Below, in pieces: positions 13,483-24,408 of a stretch of 64,000 nt of DNA. The position numbers were made by a program, and so were the translations under genes. Position 1 is the stretch's first letter. Every line of letters starts with the position of its first letter. The notes under the pieces are model-generated. The model did not search any database, had not been told where the DNA came from, and worked only from the letters and a program-made list of their open reading frames with translations. The stretch spans positions 31,117,883-31,181,882 of the forward strand of contig NC_088789.1 of NCBI RefSeq assembly GCF_949628265.1. Direction: 5' to 3'. Origin of the DNA: Cloeon dipterum (lineage: Eukaryota > Arthropoda > Insecta > Ephemeroptera > Baetidae).

Positions 13483-15119
13483 ATGACGTCCAAGCCGGGA
13501 GTGGTGTTCGTGCTGGGTGCGCCGGGCTCCGGCAAGGGCACCCAGTGCGAAAAGATCGTCGACAAGTTCGGCTTCGTGCACTTGTCGGCCGGCGACCTGC
13601 TGCGCGAGGAGCGCAACACGCCCGGCTCGCAGTACGGCGCCCTGATCGAGGGCCACATCACCGCCGGCACCATCGTGCCCGTCGAGATCACCTGCAGCCT
13701 GCTCGAGAAGGCCATGCTCAAGTCCGGCGCAGACAAGTTCCTCATCGACGGCTTCCCCCGCAACCAGGTATTGATCTCGCCCTTGAACTACTTTTCGCAC
13801 CCGCCACCACCCCCGTTGCTTGGATGGCTTCCCTTAATGCGATGTGGATGGAAATTTTTGAAAAATAAATTGTTTTCCTCGTCTCTAAATTATAATTTTT
13901 TATTTTTTATAAAAAAAAATTGACAAGAAAAAGAAATAAAATTTAATATTTTCTTTAGAGGTAAAAAAAACCTTAAAAAATATTTTTTTAGCTATCTACA
14001 CATTTTAATTTTTATCTCTGACGTCAGCAGATTAAAATAAAAGAGGTCTGCAAGGTGCGATTTTGTTATTTTTTTTAAATTTAATTTTTGCTCCTGGAAA
14101 TTCAAGGTTTCTAGATTTTTCCCTTCTAATTCAAATATTTTTTTGCGAACACGCCACGTGAAAAAATCTAGTTTCCGGCCTTTAATTTTGCAACGTTTAA
14201 ATTGCCCTAAATTTCAACTTGTCAAGCACGATTACTGAAAATTCCGAAATTTCAGCTTGGAATTTTTAATATTTGTGTTTTTCCATATATTTTTGTTATA
14301 ACAATCTGGGAACAGTATTAGTTTTGATGTTGTCTTAAAATTATTTATCTAAAACATAAAATTGTTTTTGTTTTTCTTCCGTTTTATCTTTTCTTACAAC
14401 TGTAAAAGTTAATAAATAAAGTAGCTCTCCCGATTTAATATTGTAACAGATAAAATCAGACAAAAAGCAAGATTATTTAACTGTTTTTTTTTTTTTTTTT
14501 TTTTTTTTTTGAGGAAAAAACCGGAAATTTAATCTGCTTTCTTAATATAGGCAGTTTTTGACGTTACTTTCAACTGCTGAATTTTAATTAGGCCAAACAC
14601 AGACCCCTTTCAAAAATCTGCAATTAAAAAAAATTACTCCGGATTTAAAAGTTTTTTTCTCAGCTAACTTTTCATAATTTTTCTCACCCCTGAAGCAATT
14701 ATTTAATTCTTTAAGCTAAAAAAGAGGGCGTAACCGGTAAAATTACTGGACTAGAAAATTTTTAAAAATTTCAATAAATTGTAAAAATAACATTTTTGTA
14801 ACATTTCTCAAAATTCTTGTTGCAGAACAACCTTGACGGCTGGAACAGCGCGATGGGCGACAAAGTGAAGCTGCTGTTCGTGCTGTTCTTCGAGTGTCCG
14901 CAGGAGGTGTGCACGTCCCGGTGTCTGCAGCGCGGCGCCGCCGGCAGCGGCCGCTCGGACGACAACCCCGAGAGCTTGGCCAAGCGTTTCGTGACCTACA
15001 TCAACGCCACGATGCCCATCGTGGAGCACTACCGCGCCCTCGACCTCGTGCGCACCGTCACCGCTGACAGACCGCCCGACGAGGTCTTCGTCGACGTCTG
15101 CAAAGCATTTTCCGAGTAG
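13483..15119 (+). CDS. CMPK1: UMP-CMP kinase
   Basis: Two coding exons, 13483-13767 and 14826-15119, give 192 aa (the family has about 196). It transfers phosphate from ATP to UMP, CMP and dCMP in pyrimidine nucleotide synthesis. Visible motifs are the P-loop [20 protein letters not shown], the DGFPRNQ strand and GRSDDNPES in the lid. The intron falls exactly after PRNQ. The start at 13483 has a good context (GCCACGATG). An in-frame ATG ten codons upstream (13453) has a poor context and overlaps what looks like an acceptor, so it is probably removed by splicing. It would add [10 protein letters not shown], a short basic leader. Poly(A) signals cluster at about 15437-15455. Confidence 0.96.
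14483..14770 (+). repeat. Poly(T) run and R3 repeat copy 2
   Basis: In the UMP-CMP kinase intron. A run of about 30 T lies at 14483-14512. It is followed directly by an R3 copy with GGCAGTTTTTGACGTTAC, TTAGGCCAAACACAGACCCC and GGGCGTAACCGGTAAAAT. The rest of the intron (13768-14480) is AT-rich and shows nothing recognisable. Confidence 0.6.
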
Positions 15120-16523
15120 AAAAGAAATATCTTGACCCCTTTGGCACCGTTTTTTCGATGATTAATTTAATTTTTGTGCTTTTTTGATGAATTGTTTGTA
15201 AATCCGTGCCATTTTTTGGTGTTTTACCAAAAAAATAAGTCCCCTTTCTTCTATTCCACGTTAACTCTATTTCAAAGGTTTGGCTGTGAGCGTTGCTTTG
15301 CGTTTTTTGCTCGTGTCGACGAATGGATGTTTTTAATTTTTTGTAGTTGCAATGAAATCACGCATTTACTCTTCCCAAACTATTACCCGTTTGTTTCGGT
15401 TTTAATTTATTGCTTTCCGATCCCGCACTGCCAACGTAATAAATAATAAAATATAAAAAGTCGTTGTTGATGTTGCCCAATGGCATTTTAACTCGAACAC
15501 ATTTCCAACATCGCTCGCAGACGTTTCCGTTAAAAAGACGCCGAGCGTGATTTATGTGCTAATAAAAATATGTAAATAGAAAATTCTGGTCTTTTTTTAA
15601 TAGAAAACCTTCATCCTGATAGATTTTTGGATTCAATTTTGTTACGAAAGCATCAAAAATAGAAATAAATCATTATTTTTCAAGACACTTCTCAGGTTGC
15701 GTAACCTGAGGAAGGTCGGTGAGAGGTAAGGGTCACGAATGATCGCCAAATGTGCTCAAAATTAAATAAAGTACTGAAAAAATATAAAAATTGGCCTGTG
15801 AGCGGATCTCAGGTCGCGGAGTACCCTGAAAAAGGTCGTGAGGGTACCGCAGGTCAAAGCCCCGTCCGAGACCTGTCTGATGAGGGGTCATGGGCGACAA
15901 ACGGACGAACAGCCGAATTTTAGGAAAAATAAAACCATTAAGTCGAAAAACCGAAAAAAAAATAATTTTAATTTTTCTATGCGCGCGAAAAATTTGAAAA
16001 TCGGTTTCTAGACCGGCGGCGGTTTTTGGCGTGCGATGGAACCAGTGGGAACCCATTATGGGTCCTTGATCGGAAAAATTTGTGTGTTATTCTTCAGGGG
16101 AAAGCAAAAATCACGTTTTCAAACTTCAAAATTTATTTAGTCCTAGAATTTTGATTAGATCGGCTCGAATTTGGTCTCATAATGTTCCTAGATAAATTTT
16201 GCATTGTTTAATCGTGTGGTGTACCGAATATTTTCCCAATTCGCGAAATTCATGGCGACCAGAAGCCAGAAATTGCCATTTAAATTGAAAATTTGGACAT
16301 AATTTTTTTATATTACAAAATGGTCTGATTTTTTGCTCTAATCCACTTAAAATGTTCTCAATTTTAATAGGAATTCATCAAAAAGTAAATTTTCAATTTT
16401 TAAACATAACCTTTTCGCTTTACAAGCAATTTATTTTAAATACAACTAAAAAAATCGGCATTTTTAATTTTTTAAATTCAATAAAAAATCAGTCTTGATT
16501 TACTTAACAGTATAAGGACACTC
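15120..16523. other. 3' UTRs and convergent intergenic region
   Basis: Lies between the 3' ends of UMP-CMP kinase (+) and the unrecognised minus-strand gene. 15120-15600 is kinase 3' UTR with several AATAAA signals. 15683-16075 is R1 repeat copy d. 16076-16520 is AT-rich with no supported frame; a reverse AATAAA near 16430 could serve the minus-strand gene. Confidence 0.5.
15683..16075 (+). repeat. R1 repeat copy d (partial)
   Basis: Starts with a variant palindrome CTCAGGTTGCGTAACCTGAG at about 15692. It runs through GATCTCAGGTCGCGGAG, ACCCTGAAAAAGGTCGTGAG and TGAGGGGTCATGGGCGAC to CTAGACCGGCGGCGG, then stops. The second half of the family consensus is missing. Confidence 0.75.
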
Positions 16524-18704
16524 TCACTTCTGAAAGGCAGACATTTTGTGGACTAAATCTTGCAGGATTTTCATATACGTCTCCAGCGGAATGCTTTTCC
16601 TGCACATCTGCTTTTTGCTTTTAATCAGCGCCACGTCGTTGGCAATTGTCCTCTTCTCGGAGCCCTTATCGTCGATTTTCCCGATTGAAACAGGCAATCG
16701 ACTCAACAGCCGCTTCAGCATTTCCAGTTCAGACACACCCCTGAAATTCAAAATAACATATTATATTTAATTTATTTATTAAAATATTTTTTTAAACCTG
16801 TAGCAGACTAGGGCTGAATTTTTGCTGCGTCGTTCTACGAAAATTGTTCCCGGAAGGTCAGCACTCGCAGAGCTGGAAATGGAACAGGTCACGTCCTCCA
16901 GGAGGTTGGTCAAGGACAGCGTCGTCCGCAGCCGGTCCACCGACAGGTTGTTCCACTGCACCTGCAGTTTATGGCCACTGCCAAAATTCAAAACCTTCAG
17001 ACAGTCCTCCACACCTGACAATAAAAGAAATTAATTAATTTTTAAATTATTTATGGTGATTTTTCTATTTTAAAAATTATATAACAAGAAAATTAAGCCT
17101 AACCGACCAATTTTTTTTAATTTAATTCCGGTCATAAGTGCCCCAAAAATTCATTTTTTCGAATTTTACCGGTTACACCCTCTTTTTTGAAGCCGGAATG
17201 TTCGGGAAACGCCAAAACGACCCCCATATTTAGCAAAAAATAGGATTATTCAGCCAGTTTTGTCCGAAATTTGACAGTTTTACACATGATTTCGTTTTTT
17301 GCCGCGGAAAATTGGCCCATCACTCGCCCCGCCCACTTTTAAATATCCCTCTGCATCGCGCGCAAGTCAGCTGATCGGATTGAAATTAGCTCTATCTGGT
17401 AGACCTCTCCTAAAGCTAACTTCACTCGTGCGCCAGCGATGCAGAGGGAAATTATAAAAGTGGGCGGGTGAGATGGGCCAATTTTCCGCGACACAAACGA
17501 TTTGGAATCCTCTGATTGAGATCTTATTGACAGTTTAGAGTCTTTCTTTGGGCAAATGCGCAATTTCAGTGAAAATTAATGTATTTTTTAACTGTAAATT
17601 ATCCTCAGGACCTAATTTGATTCTTACCGAGTATTTTGAGTTGCTGGTGGAGGTTTTGCGTGTCCGGACAGACCAACGGGAGGTGGAACTGCGAGTCATT
17701 GGCTTTGTACTGCACCGAGAGGGAGCTAGGCGGAAAAGGGGAGGTGCAGATCCCCATCAACAATGCGCTTTCCTTCGTGCGCAGGGTGCAGAGCGGCAGG
17801 GGCTGCAGCAGAGCCGCGTTTCTCTCTGAAAAGGCCGCTAGCCTCAGGTCCTCCACAGGAAAACTGTTTTAAATTAAAATTTAATTCTTAAAAATATAAA
17901 AATTGTATTATTTTTTCTCACTCGTATTGATTGACGACCTTCGCGGTGTAAACCAACCTTCCGTGAAGGTAAAAACAGCCGACCTGACTGACTTTTAAAT
18001 GCTTCGTGAAGTCTCTCTCCAAAATCGTGGCCGCCCTGAGCAGTTTTTTCTGTCTAAGCGCCTGTTCCAGGAGCTGCAGTCTCGTTTCGCACTTCTGAAA
18101 TTCGGTTTAAACCCCTAATACATCAGGATTATTAATTTTAATACCTTCAGGGTGCCTTGCAAAGCTGGGGAAACGGCTTCAACAGCTCCGGTGTCGTTCG
18201 AGAGAGCGACGGCTTTCACGCCATTCGGCTCAAAAAGCAGATTTTCCCAGGATTTGTTCCCAAACTTGATTCTACACTCGGCACGTCCGGCAGAGTCACG
18301 AATTTGAACCTCAGAGACGTTATTCAGGGTCGAAACAACCTTCAATACATAGATATAATTATAATTTCTGGTCAAAGCTCATGATTTAATTTTTACCTTC
18401 AGTTTGGGGTCTCGTTCGACGACATACAAATTATTTTTAGCGTCGATAATCAGATAATGGATTAGCACGCGGTCCACCTGGTACGAGGGAAACACCTTGA
18501 ATTTCTTCACCGAGCTGTTGGCGGGCAGGTGCAGTTTTTCGTGTACGCCGTCCGAGCCGACTTCAAGCAGCACGTTTCCGTCCAAGACGGCAACCTCTCT
18601 CGGCAGCCGGAAACCTGATGTCAACGGGGAACACAGGTAATTTAAAGAGGCAATTTTATCATGGCTTCAAAACCTGGATGAAAAGCTGGAAATTCGTATC
18701 GCAT
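16524..18704 (-). CDS. Unrecognised 428-aa protein, possible beta-propeller
   Basis: Seven exons: 18704-18674, 18614-18397, 18339-18145, 18094-17922, 17863-17628, 17014-16798 and 16740-16524. All phases agree. I do not recognise the family. The first 160 residues alternate short hydrophobic beta-like stretches (VLLEVGSDGV, YLIIDAKNNLYVVERD) in the manner of a beta-propeller. A charged helical segment follows (CETRLQLLEQALRQKKLLRA), then more strand-rich sequence. The last 70 residues are helical and basic. No signal peptide or membrane segment is seen. A DNA-repair scaffold of the FANCB/FAAP100 kind was considered, but there is no motif to support it. The final AAG TGA GAG also resembles a splice donor, so a further 3' exon cannot be excluded, though none is visible. 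Intron 6 holds R2 and R3 copies. Confidence 0.7.
17090..17260 (-). repeat. R3 repeat copy 3 (partial, reversed)
   Basis: In an intron of the unrecognised minus-strand gene. It reads as the reverse of the R3 3' half: AACCGACCAATTTTT, GCCCCAAAAATTC and ATTTTACCGGTTACACCCTC. Confidence 0.55.
17289..17503. repeat. R2 foldback MITE copy 1
   Basis: Inverted-repeat element. The left arm has GCCGCGGAAAATTGGCCCAT, CGCCCCGCCCACTTTTAAAT and CCCTCTGCATCGCG. The right arm is its reverse complement, ending near CCGCGACACAAACGA. A directional centre reads GCTCTATCTGGTAGACCTCT. It lies in the intron just upstream (higher coordinates) of exon 17014-16798. Confidence 0.75.
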
Positions 18705-19160
18705 TTTGTTCTTGAAGTATCACAACTGTGACCAGAATTAATGCTCCTCCATGAGTTCTTGTGTGTTTGTTTACATTCTTGTTCGCCACGCCCACTAAGA
18801 GGCTAGACGTACTTGCTGCAAACTGCGTTAACAGAATGAGGTTAATAAAAGGAGTTAAAAATTAATTTCAAACCTTTTTTTATAAACTATGATCAAGAAA
18901 TAAAAATATAAATGAAAATGAGCAAAAAAATACAACTGTCATGCTTAGTTAAGAATTTTTCTTGAAAATAGGGTAAAAACACTTACTAAGTAGTTTGAAA
19001 CTTTCTTCTCCTTATCTTACTCGCTACTCAGAAAAGAGGCGGAGCCGGAGATCATTCCAAGCTGGTTTGTATTCATTCATTAACTACTTAAATCTGGCTA
19101 AAATCGCCGAATGTTTAACAGAAAAGCTTTTTAAAGCATTCATTTTTGAATCACATAACG
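18705..19160. promoter_or_regulatory. Divergent promoter region
   Basis: About 450 bp between the start codons of the unrecognised minus-strand gene and the plus-strand zinc-finger gene. It must hold both 5' UTRs and promoters. No clear motif stands out apart from a GC-box-like CCACGCCCAC near 18790. Confidence 0.4.
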
Positions 19161-21166
19161 ATGGACAGAACCAGAAGAGTGGAAAAAACGCCGATTCAAA
19201 AGCCGCTGTGCAGACTGTGCGAGTGTCCGACGTCGGACGGCCACGTCCTCGCGTCGCAGGTGGACAGGTTCAAGCTGAGGAAATGGGCCATGGAGGTCAT
19301 GAACCTGACGGAAGAAGACGAAAACCTGCCGGAAGTGGTCGAAGAAGACGCTTTGATCTGCTATTTTTGCATCTGGCAGGCCGAGTGGGTTTTTTCACGA
19401 GATTAAAAATTATTATTTTGATTTTAACGCGTGTTTTAGGTTTGGGGATGAGTCTGGTGACGAGGCTGTTGCTTGGTGGCCGAAAAATCTCGATTTGGAA
19501 GAAAACGCCAGGGTGCTGCGGGAGAATTATTCAGGTACTTGAGAATTTTTAATAAAAATATTAATCCGAGTTATATGTATTGATTAAAATTTACAGTCGG
19601 AGAAGTAGAACAGTGTTGGGTGCAGTTGGAAGAGGTTGATCTGGCAAAATACACAAAGAAAATCCCTGATAAGAGGAGAGGAGTGTGTTTTTACTGCGGC
19701 ATCGATTACAAGGATCTGATGCAGCACGTCAAACTGATGCACAAAGAAGCCATCAAATGCGGAACTTTGGGCTGCAGGACATTCTTTCACACCGAGGAGG
19801 AAAAAGAGCAGCACATGCAGCAAGAATTACTCGAGAAACGGAACAAACCATGCGAAAGCGGGAAAATTCGTTGCAACTATTGTAAAATCGGCAGATTTTA
19901 TTGCACGCTACAATTGTGGAGGCGGCACATGAGACTCAACCATCCGGAACTTCCGGTGCGGTGCTCGCGTGTAGGCTGCAACGAGTATTTTAAATCCAAG
20001 TCCGAAATGATTCTCCATATCAACTCGCACAAACGAGCCATAAATAAAGAAATTTTCCAGTGCAAGCATTGCGAGTTTTTCACCACAAAGAAGACCAGGT
20101 TGAGAGAACACGAAGGGACGATGCACATGCCAAAGATCTTCAAATGCAACCTTTGCGGCAACAAATTCGGCTCGAAATGGACAGTGAATAATAGAGCGTA
20201 TTCAAGAAAGGTTTTTCTGTTCCTGTCCTGACCTGTTCCGGGAAAAAAATTTCCTGTCCTGTCCTGTTCCTGTTCCAAAATTGGATTTCCGGTCCTGTCC
20301 TGTTCCTGTTTTTTCCTGTTTTTTTTTCTTTAATTTAATTCAAATTTACAAAATGGTCTTCTAATTCTTCCATATTAATATTTATACCTGTTTTTTGTTT
20401 GCTTTTAATTATTTGAGACTTCCATTTGACAGATTTTCTAAGTGTTTAAATTTTGATAGAGAATATAATTTCTAATTCATCTAATTCCCCTTTATGAACA
20501 AAACGGAAAAAATAATATGCACCCCGCACAGAATTTAGTATCCAACAAAAAGTATTTCAAATAGTGCTTAAAATGAAAAAGAATTGCAGAAAAACCCTAA
20601 AAAAATGTTAATTTTTGATACAGTTGATTGTTTCCGTATGACGCTTGTTTTTTCAAACACCACTGACTATAATTAAAGAGTTGTGCATTTTAATTCAAGC
20701 TTTAGAGCAAAATTGTAAACATCGTCATAATTGTTAGGTTTTTTTGGAAAAATATTTATAGTTCATGAAAGAAAGTAAACATTGTAAGGCAGTATCAAAA
20801 TGAAAAGTAATGCTGTCTATTAATGAGGTATATTTGATATAAAATAGACCAAGAATGGAATTGTTTTGAAACAAAATTCTTGTCTTGTCCTGTTCCTGAA
20901 AAATATTTTCCTGTCCTGCCGGAATTCCAGGAAAAAGCAGGAATTCTTGTTTCCTGTTTCAGTTTCCTGTCTTGGAATACGCTCTAGTGAATAACCACGT
21001 CAAACAAACTCACACGTCCGACGAGTGCAAATCTTGTGGCCAGGACGTGACTCTCGGGGCTATAGCAGTCCACAGAAAGCCATCGGTTTGCTGCAGATGC
21101 AAACTCAGTTTCGAGTGCTTGGGTTTGTATCAATTGCATAGGAAGAGCTGCCATAAAACCATGTGA
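19161..21166 (+). CDS. ZAD-type C2H2 zinc-finger protein interrupted by a hAT element
   Basis: Proposed exons 19161-19384, 19440-19534, 19597-20210 and 20963-21166 (378 aa). The N-terminus has a ZAD-like CxxC (CRLCEC) and, about 50 residues on, CYFC, the arthropod-specific zinc-finger-associated dimerisation domain. The middle and C-terminal parts carry C2H2 fingers (for example CKHCEF..H, CNLCGNKF..H) and a last C-rich module (CKSC, CCRCKLSFEC). Such proteins are usually DNA-binding transcription factors. A 795-bp hAT-type insertion lies inside the last coding region. It supplies a donor (AAG|GTTTTT at 20210) and an acceptor (TTTCAG| at 20962) that are both in phase 0, so splicing would keep the frame and add 17 codons. 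Unspliced, the frame stops six codons into the element. Downstream remnants suggest the protein was once longer. The locus may be a functional shortened gene or a decaying one. Confidence 0.6.
20192..20986. mobile_element. Non-autonomous hAT-type DNA transposon
   Basis: 795 bp flanked by a perfect 8-bp target duplication GTGAATAA (20184-20191 and 20987-20994). The terminal inverted repeats are TAGAGCGTATTC(C)AAGA, matching the YARNG start known for hAT ends. Subterminal arrays of TCCTGT-rich repeats occur at both ends. There is no transposase frame. Removing the element and one duplication restores an uninterrupted zinc-finger codon series (W T V N N H V K), which shows that it landed in coding sequence. 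Confidence 0.9.
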
Positions 21167-21924
21167 AGAATTGAAACGCCACGTGGAACATGTCTAGGGT
21201 GTAGCATGTTTGACACAACGGTTCTCGTTAGATCATCGAAGTTACATTGCGTGCAGTCAGTAGGTGGATGGCTGACCGCCTGCAAGCTGGCTGCATATAA
21301 CTCGCTACTTGCTGGTTTGCACCTTTCCAGCATGCGTGATTTGGCTTCACGGGATGAATGTCTAGCGTTTCATTGCAGTCCTCGGTGCGGAGGCAAGTGG
21401 TCCTTGAGTGGGCTGCGTCCCTGCTGGCGGCCTGGTGCGCCCATGTTATCCGTTCGCGGTGTTATTGGGACCCAGGTTTCAGCTTTCGTGCCAGTGCAGT
21501 GCGCGCCCTTCCCGGTCCGAGAGGACAGGGATAACAAGAGCAAAAAAAAAACAAGAACTGGGACTTTTTGCTGGGACTAATCTACATTCACTAAGCAACG
21601 CATGGAGAGTGGCACATACAACGAAAACATTTTTCCAAGACGATTAAGTGTGAAGAGTGCAACCAATTGTGTACCTGCGAATATTTTCTCAAGCGTCACA
21701 AGCGCAATTCGCACGAATTTGTTCGCTGCGCAGAATGTGCGCAGGAGATGCGCCGTCAAACCTTGTTTAGACACCGGCAAGTCAAGACTTGCCGCCGCTG
21801 TAAGTGCAAGTTGAAGTGTTCAGGACTTCTTGCAAAGCATAAGAAGAAATGCCAGAATAGAGAAATTTTTCTTGAAACAGTGCCAGATAATTTAAAGCCT
21901 GAAGTTTCGTTTGAATTCATTTAA
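21167..21924 (+). pseudogene. Decayed 3' zinc-finger extension
   Basis: After the TGA at 21164-21166, zinc-finger coding remains in another frame: about 21162-21191 reads KPCEELKRHVEH, a finger tail with an HxxxH pair. Beyond the SINE, 21616-21924 reads IQRKHFSKTIKCEECNQ and on through CAEC, CRRCKCKLKC and HKKKCQ to a TAA at 21922-21924. This last module resembles the one ending at 21166 (CCRCKLSFEC..LHRKSC). At least two frame changes plus the SINE separate it from the upstream gene. An alternative terminal exon is less likely but possible. Poly(A) signals lie near 21960. Confidence 0.55.
21192..21608 (+). mobile_element. 5S-rRNA-derived SINE (SINE3 type)
   Basis: The head (about 21205-21297) matches 5S rRNA, including ACGGTTCTCGTTAGATCATC followed by GAAGTTA (box A region) and GGTGGATGGCTGACCGCC (box C region). 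A non-5S body and a short A-run (about 21542-21551) follow. An imperfect flanking repeat, GTGGAACAT (21183-21191) versus GTGGCACAT (21609-21617), fits a target duplication. It interrupts zinc-finger remnant sequence. Confidence 0.75.
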
Positions 21925-24408
21925 CACCTGGGAGAACATTGATGCATAAATTTTGTCAAAATAAAATAAGCATCTGCATTGCGAAAAATTCTTGCGTACG
22001 AAATTATGAAATTCTACCAGAATATTGTCCCTTTAATAGTAATTTTGCTACAGGTCCTGATTTTTTGGTGTTTTTCGTAACATTTTCCATGTTTTGATAA
22101 ATATACATAGTAGTGATAAGATATTTATATGCTAATATTATTTAATGTTCAAAATAAACTGAACATCCCGAAAAGTGTGGTCGGGGTGATATCGAAATTC
22201 CAATGGTTTTTGTGCAAAAAATTTCAACCCTTTTACGGAAAATAGTGGTTTGGTCGCTGTCACCCCAAATAAATCCAAGTTTGAAAACTGCTTCTTTTAC
22301 TATGGAATCCTAGCACTTGTTTACCACTTTGTAAAAAATTTCAATAATTTCTTATCATGTAAAAATTTTATCTAGACCAAAATTTTAGCGCTGACTCCGA
22401 ATTTGACATGATGAGGTCTATATTATTTTGTTTTGGTGGCCGTAAGGGGTTGACTTGGTTCGTGGGGTAGCTTATTTTGGCTGACGGGATGACGGTCAAC
22501 GTCAAAGTCAGCAAATAAAGTTGTTGCAGTGTCACACATGTTTCCGCAAAATCCAGATATGATTTTCCCGCTGTCGCGTAAAGCATTCATTACGAAATAC
22601 TAAAAATAATATCAGAGGAATCCACGAAGCCAATCAGATCGCGCTGAGCGCTGATTGGTTGCATCCTGGCTACGACCAGGTTGTTGATTTTGAGTTAAAA
22701 TAACCGGTATAAGAAAAGAAAATTCTTTCGTACTAAAAAAGCTCCTGATTTATCTGTTTTAAGATTTTTGCTATTTTGACCTTAAAACCGCTGAATTTAT
22801 TGTCGCAACAGATAAAAATCCGTATGTTGATGATTAATTTATTTACCGATTTTTAATATTGAAATACCGGTGGTTCAGATTCTCAGTCTAGCCAATGAAC
22901 GATTGGATTTTTTATTTTCTGCCAGTTCAGAAAAAGGCGCCACTTTGTAGTATTACGACCAAGCTTCAAACCTGAAGCATTATTTGATTTTTTTCAGGAT
23001 GTTCTTTTTTCTTTGAGGTGTGAATTACCTCGATTGAAAGAGTAAATGTGCATAATAGCTTTGTGGACATTTTTTACTTCTACAAAAGGAAGTTTCGTTC
23101 GCTTGAAAGGAAAGCTTGACAGAAAATTTGTGTTGATTTTACCGGGATTAACCTCTGTAAAAGTTAGAAAAAATGCGAAAAAAGATAAGAATTTCCAGGT
23201 TGCCGTTTAATTCTTTGAATGAGGAATCCAATCGGCTCATAAGTTTGCATGTTAATAGACGCATTGTCTCCTTACTGTAAAAATACGATTTATTTCATAA
23301 TTTAGCGAAATTTTCCTCGAAATTCAAGCAGAACAACCATTAATTTGGCACAGTTTGAAACTTAATTGTTATTTAACAATAATGAAATCATGCGAGCGCA
23401 GTAATTTCATAGAAACAGAACTCTCGTTCAAGCAAAAGGCAGCACTAGCCAATCAGAAGTCAAGATTTCGTGTCTAACCAATGAAAAGGAGCCAAACTCG
23501 TCTCCGATTGGTCCGTTAGTTTTGTCGATGATCAGAGATAATGGATTTAGGCTGGTACCTGATGACGTTCCTTCTGTAAGGTAGCCACCAGATGGTAGCA
23601 AGGAATCGTAGTGTCGGCGTGAAAATAAATTAGAGTTGGGCAGAAAGAATGAATCCTATTAGACGAAAAACCGAAAATTCGTATCGAATTTTTGACGGAT
23701 GCGTGTCGTCAAACCCGCTCTGAAAAGTCTCTTATAAGATCATGTCACGTGTCTTATAGATGACATTTTCAGTCAAAGCCACGCCCATAAGATGGCTGCG
23801 ATCAGGATTGTGCGTCAATAACCGGTACACCAGCAAAAAATGTAAAATTCTTGATAGCACATATTTTTAATTAAATATTACCATAATGTATTGAATTTTA
23901 CGACAATTCTTTTGTATTAATTCAAGTTTTACGTCTGTTCTAAATTTTATAGATTTAATTTCTGCGTTTCAGTTAATTTTTCTACCGTTTGACCCCTTAT
24001 TTACCGGTTTATTTGTAAGTCAACCCTTGAAAATGGTACAACACAAATGTCACGTCATCCAAATCACCACTTCTTCATTTTTTTCAGGAATTTTTCAGAG
24101 AAACGAAAATTCTCATCCGATTATGTAAATTCTTAACAGGGAGATTGTGTTCCTGTTGAATTCCTTTCTGCTTTTTTGGAAGGGATTTCAATTAAACGTA
24201 AAAACACGCTTGTCAATTTTTCATTTTGAATTTCCCGCGTATTTCTCCCCTAAGGGGTTTCATTACCTACCCTGAGAGGGCCGTAAAACAGCTGTTTCTG
24301 GACGCATATATGCCAAACGTCACACGCGTGTTTCTCCTGCTTGTGTGAGGTAGTTTCGTGAAATTTCCAGATCGGCTAATTCTAGATCGACTATAAACCA
24401 GGAGAAAA
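21925..24408. other. Intergenic region with CCAAT and ACCGGT motifs
   Basis: No supported gene. CCAAT or ATTGG boxes recur, near 22630, 22655, 22892, 22903, 23450, 23478 and 23507. ACCGGT sites lie near 22703, 22869, 23821 and 24003. The right end is the likely promoter of the LRR gene. The rest is AT-rich and holds no frame or RNA gene that I recognise. Confidence 0.4.

Noticed and set aside
13167-13868. 233-aa open frame overlapping the kinase start
   Set aside because: Its 3' part is the kinase exon in the wrong frame; the real product is in the frame with the P-loop.
16524-18704. Assignment of the orphan gene to FANCB or FAAP100
   Set aside because: Only the general look of a propeller plus helical tail agrees; no conserved motif could be matched by eye.
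21205-21297. Functional 5S rRNA gene
   Set aside because: The match is partial and diverged, lacks the normal 3' end and terminator, and continues into unrelated sequence with an A-run; a SINE fits better.
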